From Tillandsia leiboldiana (lineage: Eukaryota > Streptophyta > Magnoliopsida > Poales > Bromeliaceae): a stretch of DNA of 64,000 nucleotides. Below the pieces are notes generated by a model. That model did no database searches and was not told the DNA's origin. It saw only the letters and a list, made by a program, of their open reading frames with translations. The translations under genes were made by a program, and so were the position numbers. Location: assembly GCA_029204045.2 (NCBI GenBank), contig CM055074.1:16357164-16421163 (forward strand). The letters run 5' to 3'. Of the stretch, positions 58,344 through 64,000 are shown piece after piece. Within the stretch, counting starts at the first letter, position 1. Every line of letters begins with the position of its first letter.

Positions 58344-59604
58344 TGTTAAGGATTTTGTTTTGGCGTATTTCGTGAAAGTGTTTAAGTCTTGAAGATTGAA
58401 GATGGAGAAGCTTGGATCATATACCTCAATCTCAAGAAAGAAGAATTCAAAAGGATCAGGTACGTTTAACTAAATAAGTTTGGTGATCCGAATACTTCTT
58501 ATAGTGTAGAAATACTTGGATGGATTTTTAATCGCATAAAAATAAAAAACTGGACATGTTATATGTTCAGGATCCGGATCAGGGTACTATAGTCCGGACC
58601 CCGAACATAGATTAGTTCATGCGCAAATCCAGTCCGGAACACACCTGGTTCAGTCCGGACCCCGAACGTGGAGTTTGCAGAAATTGCATGAACAGTCCGG
58701 ACCGTGGTAACTTCAGTCCGGACCCCGAACGTGGTTTTCTGGAAAAATTCTGTCTATTGACGACTGTCCGGATCGCACTTATTCCAGTCCGGACTGTCGA
58801 CCCGAAAACTTCCAGATAAGGTTGGTTTTTGATTCTTATCATCTTCGAATGGTTTCTAACCTATAAATAGACCCTACGATTCATCTTTTAGGGTAATCCA
58901 AAATACGGTCGAAAAAGAGAAAAATCCACCTATAGAGAAGAAAGGAAATAACTAGATTTAATTCTATGTTTCTTCATCTATATTAATTTGATTCTAGGTT
59001 TTCAAACTCAGATTTTGATTAGAATCAGATTAATGAATACTTAGATGGTATTTCCGATCTATCTTTGATCTAAGTATTCGGCGGATCATCACCACCAACA
59101 AAACAAAGATTTTCTCCAAAATCGGCGCGTGGATTCGCGTGGCCTTGTGGATTCAAGGTGCTACCGCTCTCGTGGATTCAGAGCGAGGTACGTTCGGGTG
59201 ATCGAGACGTACTACTTGGTGGAGACCGTGGATTCGGTCAGACGTCGTGGATTCGACGTTGGACGCCGTGGATTCGGCGTTGGACGCAAATCGTGGATTC
59301 GAGGCGCGTTGCGGAGCGAGCGGAGAAGATCAACTCGGAGCGTATGGAAAAAGGTTGAGTCGTGTGTGAGTACGTTATATCACCTTTGTACGTGTTTAAT
59401 CTTAGTTGATTTCACCGTGTTATCGGTCCCGTGGTTTTTTACTCCTGTGATGGAGTTTTCCACGTAAAATCTCTGCGTGTTATTTTTCATTTTCGCATTG
59501 GGTTTTATTACGCAAAGATTTTTGAGTGTTTATTGTTTACACCTATTCACCCACCTCTAGGTATTTTTTCCCTTATTTTGGTCCATATTATACATAACCC
59601 GATA
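58344..59604 (+). repeat. 5' LTR of copia 3 (1261 bp)
   Basis: TGTTAAGGATTTTG to CATAACCCGATA (terminal CA changed to TA). CCGGAC motif cluster (58570-58800), TATA box CTATAAATAG (58861-58870), GTGGATTCG repeats (59226-59300), terminal hairpin element (59540-59563, last pair lost). Confidence 0.92.
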
Positions 59605-59606
59605 AG

Positions 59607-59618
59607 TGCTATCAGAGC
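59607..59618 (+). other. primer-binding site of copia 3
   Basis: TGCTATCAGAGC, one mismatch to the tRNA-iMet complement TGGTATCAGAGC, two bases after the LTR. Confirms the LTR end and plus orientation. Confidence 0.9.
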
Positions 59619-59637
59619 GGGAATAGGGTTGTAAACA

Positions 59638-61440
59638 ATGGTTGAAGGTGGAAACATCAACAGCCCCCGTTCTTCAATGGAACAAACTATGCCTACTGGA
59701 AAGTACGGATGAAAGCATTTTTAATTTCCATCGACGAACGGGTGTGGCAATCAATCGAGTTAGGATGGTCAAATCCAACTGAAATTATTGTTGATGTTCA
59801 CACCATCAAACCTAGGTCGAAATGGACCAAGGAAGACATTGACTCATCTTCTTACAATGGCAAAGGAAATTTACGCCTTATTTAATGCTTTGTCGCAAAC
59901 TGAATTCTCTCGCGTCTCGGCATGTGAGACTGCGAAAGAAATCTGGGATGTTCTACAAGTTACATATGAGGGAACAAACCTTGTGAAGATTCAAAAGCTG
60001 CAAATGCTTACGAGCAAGTTTGACTCTATTTTCATAGCAGAAAATGAATCTTTCACAGATTATTATACGCGATTGCAAGACATCGTGAATACATGTGCTA
60101 ACTTGGGAGAGAAAATTTCAGAATTTAAAGTTGTAAGAAAGATTTTAAGGACTCTTCCTAAAAGATTTCGTTCCAAGGTTACGGCCATTGAAACTATTAA
60201 ACACCCGGACGAAATCCGTGTAGAAGAATTAATTGGTGCACTTCAAACATATGAAATGACATTTCCTACTAACTATTCTTCTGGAAAGGCATCCTCTTCT
60301 AAGTCTTCAGGTTTTGCGTTGAAAACAATAAAAGAAGAAGACGCGGATTCATCCTCCTCAGATGATGACGAGAACCTATCTATGGAGGATTTCGAGAAGC
60401 AGCTTGCTCTCTTGACAAGAAAATTTCGCCGAAACTTTCGAAGGGGTAATTCAAGTAAAACTTCATCCTTCGTAAAGTCTAATAAAGGCAAAGGTTCTTC
60501 AAGCTACAAGTCAAGAAAGCAAGAGAGTTTTTCAAAGGATAAGAAAAGCTCGGAGGGACAAATCCAATGCTTCAAGTGCCGAGGATACGGCCATATCTCA
60601 ACGGAGTGTCCCAATAAGAATCCGTCGAAGAAGAAAGCGATGCAAGCCGTCACTTGGGATGACACCTCAACGTCAAATGAGTCATCTTCCAGTGATGAAG
60701 AAAACAACGCAACGGCGTTCCACGCGTCCACAACTTCACCTTTCGTGTGCTTTATGGCAAGTACATTCGATTCCTTGTCCAACTCCTCCCAAGTTGAAAA
60801 GAATGCAACGGACAACGAATCGAGTAATTCCGAAGGTGAAGACTTTGCTTTTGCATACTATAAACTTTTAAAGGATTCAAAGAAACTGGCAAAGCAAAAC
60901 AAGGGTTTGAGAGGGAGATTGCAGGATCTCGAAGAAGAAGCAAAAAGGGCAACTTCTCTCTCAAACGCTCTTGAAGTGGAAAGGGATAACTTGATCAAAG
61001 TAAATGTTTCCCTTCAAGAGAAAATTGAGCATTTCGGGAAGGAACACGTAAAACTAGTGGATAAAGCAAGTTACTTCTTGAAGCTCTACTCCAAGGCTCG
61101 ACAAGAAAAAATGGAAATGACGAAGACCATTTTCCAACTCAAGGATGATTTGAAGCGATTTTCTTCGGGAAGGAGCAAGTTGGATAAGATGCTTGGTCTT
61201 GGTCAAACAAACCGTTGCGGCCTTGGATACAATCGAACTGGAGACAGTCCTAGTTCGAGTAAGACAATTTTTGTGCCCCAGTCGGTATCTCCTCCTCCGA
61301 CGACGGAATTTACTGCAATCAACGACAACAACCCTACCTCACCTACTTCGTGTTCGACAAGTTCAAAGGTATGTTTTCGTTGTGGTTTTGTAGGGCACAT
61401 ACGAAGAAATTGCAAGATTGGAGCGAAAAGATCACATTAA
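59638..61440 (+). pseudogene. gag: Sirevirus-type Gag of copia 3 (two early frameshifts)
   Basis: Start MVEGGN at 59638. A frameshift within about 30 bp leads to the frame reading YWKVRMKAFLISIDERVWQ, and another near 59865 leads to the 550-codon ORF at 59788-61440. In that ORF, residues 20-160 are the copia Gag core (AKEIYALFNALSQTEF, EIWDVLQVTYEG, KILRTLPKRF). Residues 261-274 form zinc knuckle CFKCRGYGHISTEC, 360-460 a long coiled coil, and 529-542 a second knuckle CFRCGFVGHIRRNC. The extended C-terminus with coiled coil fits Sirevirus Gag. It ends with TAA at 61438, in the same frame as pol. Confidence 0.88.
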
Positions 61441-64000
61441 GCACCTCTTGCAACAACTACCAAAAAGGTGATTCCCCGAAAATCAAAGGAGAACCTTTCA
61501 AAAGAAAAGAGCCTTGGTAGTTTATCTAACAAGACGACGTCATCAAAGTAAAGTAATCAATCAAACAAGACGCTTTCACCAAGGAGAATAACTTCACATT
61601 CATTACCGACGCAGTCCAAAAAGGTTTGGGTGCGCAAAGGTGAAATCTTCCCTTGTCTTGTCATTCATACTTCTTTGCATGCTTATGACAATTCATCTTA
61701 GTATCTGGATAGTGGATGTTCCCGTCATATGACCGGTGACAAAAATAGTTTTCAAACTTTAGAGAAAATCTCCGGAGGACTTGTAGTTTTCGGAGACGGT
61801 CGTTCTTCTAAAACTGTTGGAAAAGGAACAATTGCTATTCCAGAAGGCCCGGTTTTGAACAATATTTTATTTGTTGAAGGCCTTAAGACTAACCTCATTA
61901 GTATCAGTCAACTTTGTGACAATGGTTTTTCAGTTAATTTTTCTTCTGTAGAATGTATTGTAACTGATAAGGACCATGTATTCTTTTTGAAAGGGGTTAG
62001 ATCTGAAAATAATTTCTATGTAGTTCCAAATAAAATTTCTAAAAAGTGTAACCTAGTTTCTTTAGATAATGAAACTCTTTGGCATGAAAGACTAGGTCAC
62101 ATAAATTTTAAGGGACTAGCAAGGATTTCAAATAAAGACGTGGTTAAGGGGGTTCCTAAACTTTCTTTTTTAAAAAAAAAAACTGTGTGTGGAGGTTGTC
62201 TAAAGGGAAAACAATCAAGGGCTGCACACAAGAACTTGAACCACGTGGGTACCAATCGGCCCTTACAATTACTGCATATGGACTTAATGGGGCCGACTCG
62301 TCAACCATTCTTGGGAGGTAAATGGTATATTTTTCTTTTGGTTGATGATTTCTCTAGATATTCACGGGTAACCTTTTTAAAAGAGAAAGCGGATACTTTC
62401 GACTCTTTTCATGAGGTTTGTCATCGTATTATGACTGAGAGAAATGAAAAGATCGTTCGTGTTCGAAGTGATAGAGGTGGAGAATTAATTAATTCTAAAT
62501 TCATTGATTTTTGCACTTCCAACGGCATAAAACATGAATTCTCAGCACCCTATACACCTCAGCAGAATGGTGTAGTCGAGCGCAAAAACAGGGTTGTTCA
62601 AGAGATGGCGCGTGTTATGCTTCACAGCCGGAACTTACCGTTACATTTTTGGGCTGAAGCAGTTAACACCGCGGTCTACGTAATTAATCGAGTGTATTTG
62701 TGCCCGGGAACTTTAAATACACCATATGAGCTATGGTTTTGTAGAAAACCGAATATCAAATATTTTCGAATCTTTGGGAGTCGCTGTTACATTTTACGTG
62801 ATCGCGAAAATCTTGGTAAATTCGACTCTCGAAGTGACGAAGGGATTTTCATGGGTTATTCTACAAACAGTAGAGCATATCGGGTATTTAACCTGGAATC
62901 TAAAACGATGGTAGAATCTATTAATGTTAAAGTAGATGAAACTTTTCATTTTGCATCTGATAAATCTACCCCTGATATGTCTCTAGATGATGATACTCCT
63001 GTAAATGCATCTTCTCATAATAATTCTTTCGATAAAGTTGATGCATCTAATGGTTCTTCAAGTTTATCTGATATGCAGGAATCATCATATGTACCTCCGA
63101 GTACTCCATTACATCAAACGCTACGTATCTCCAAGGATCATCCGGAATCAAACATTATTGGAGACCCACAAGAAGGAGTAAGGACTCGGAGACAGTTGGT
63201 TGGAGTCGCTTGGTACGTCTCCATGGTAGAAGCAAAGAACGTCGATGAAGCTCTTCAGGATGACTACTGGATTGAAGCAATGCAGGAAGAGCTCCATCTG
63301 TTCGAAAGAAACAAAGTTTGGGAACTAACGAAGCCACCGAAGCAACACAACGTGATTGGTACTAAATGGATTTTCAAGAACAAGAAGAACGAGGATGGTA
63401 CCATTATCAGGAACAAAGCACGCCTAGTTGCTCAGGGCTACTCACAAATAGAAGGTATAGACTTTGATGAGACGTTCGCCCCGGTTGCTCGACTCGAGTT
63501 GATTCGTATTTTGTTCGCAATTGCTTGTCATTTTAAAATCAAACTCTTTCAAATGGACGTTAAGAGCGCGTTTTTAAATGGGTTTTTGTACAAGGAAGTT
63601 TATGTGGCTCAACCGAAAGGTTTTGTAGACCATAAGCAACCTAACCATATTTTTCGTTTGAAAAAGGCTCTTTACGGTCTAAAACAAGCACCGCGAGCGT
63701 GGTACGAAAGGTTGACAAAGCACCTTTTGGAGAAGGGCTATACTCGAGGGGGAGCAGATCGGACTCTCTTTGTGAAGCATTATCAGGATAACTTCATTGT
63801 CGCACAAATCTATGTCGATGACAATGTATTTGGTGCAACAAGAGATAATGATGCTTCTAAATTCGCTGAAACCATGGAAAGCGAATTTGAGATGTCTATG
63901 ATGGGGGAACTAACATATTTTCTTGGATTGCAAGTGAAACAAAATGAAGAAGGCATCCATTTGTGCCAATCCAAGTATGCAAGGGAGTTGGTGAAGAAAT
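61441..64000 (+). CDS. pol: copia pol of copia 3: protease, integrase, RT (partial)
   Basis: Same frame as Gag. After stops at 61549-61551 and 61699-61701, the frame is open from 61702 to the window end. Protease: YLDSGCSRHMTGD (DSG at 61708). Integrase: zinc-binding HERLGHINF and CGGC, then catalytic D (62281), D (62470) and E (62578), D-x35-E spacing, with SAPYTPQQNGVVERKNR. RT: WIEAMQEELHLFERN, QMDVKSAFLNG, YGLKQAPRAWYE and YVDD at 63811-63822, followed by Asn where copia 2 has Ile. Protease, integrase, RT order defines Ty1/copia. The amber codon just before YLDSG probably replaced Trp. It is cut by the window end in RT. Confidence 0.9.

Larger units (their letters stand above)
58344..64000 (+). 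mobile_element. Ty1/copia Sirevirus-type element, copia 3 (runs off the window)
   Basis: Same family as copia 1 and 2, with the missing 5' half visible: 5' LTR (58344-59604), primer site (59607-59618), Gag (59638-61440) and pol open to the window end. ORF2 and the 3' LTR would lie to the right. Pol is clean over 766 codons while Gag has two early frameshifts, so the copy is young but probably not autonomous. Confidence 0.93.

Overview
This window is plant nuclear DNA made almost entirely of nested LTR retrotransposons. I found no host gene, tRNA, rRNA, CRISPR array or bacterial-type feature. The evidence for a flowering plant is the set of families present: Ty3/gypsy elements primed by tRNA-iMet (binding sites reading TGGTATCAGAGC), a Ty1/copia lineage of Sirevirus type (SIRE/Maximus) with long Gag, repeated polypurine tracts and an extra ORF after pol, plant-style TATA boxes, and long G-box-rich LTRs. 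The setting looks like pericentromeric or other heterochromatin of a repeat-rich genome. I cannot name the species. One 100-base run of N (6002-6101) marks an assembly gap.

Layout, left to right. 1-6001: minus-strand gypsy element A (3' LTR, decayed protease-RT-RNase H, most of integrase and all of gag missing, 5' LTR running into the gap). 6102-12281: plus-strand gypsy element D, a badly decayed pol followed by an about 4 kb LTR that ends inside the RT domain of copia 1. 12282-18040: 5'-truncated copia 1 (end of pol, a long spacer, an intact 475-codon ORF2, 3' LTR). 18041-18340: unassigned sequence. 18341-34804: 5'-truncated copia 2 of the same family. Its ORF2 is split by a complete 10.2 kb gag-only gypsy element (22269-32506) with 4.2 kb LTRs and a 5-bp target duplication GTACA.

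34805-64000 is a deeper nest. Minus-strand gypsy C (gag only, then LTR) holds a solo LTR (36985-40847, duplication GTACC). Gypsy B (minus strand, gag only) is inserted in the C LTR. Its 3' LTR carries a solo LTR (42557-46415, duplication CTAGT). Its 5' LTR carries a rearranged plus-strand gypsy LTR (53011-57996), which itself holds a solo copia LTR (56254-57603, duplication GGTGC). Copia 3 (58344 to beyond the window end) is inserted further along the B 5' LTR, with LTR, primer site, Gag and an open 766-codon pol reading frame.

How the parts relate: three gypsy elements (22269-32506, B and C) show gag but no pol in this window. The first two are bounded gag-only elements resembling the plant TR-GAG class and would need polymerase and integrase from relatives such as A and D. 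The copia family carries an ORF2 with an N-terminal hydrophobic segment, a core resembling the putative plant transposon protein domain (PF20167-like, from memory) and a C-terminal coiled coil. Upstream of ORF2, both copies keep a motif cluster shared with their own LTR promoter, an apparent 5'UTR intron of about 381 bp, and a 79-nt block identical between copies. That internal expression module is the most interesting thing I see.
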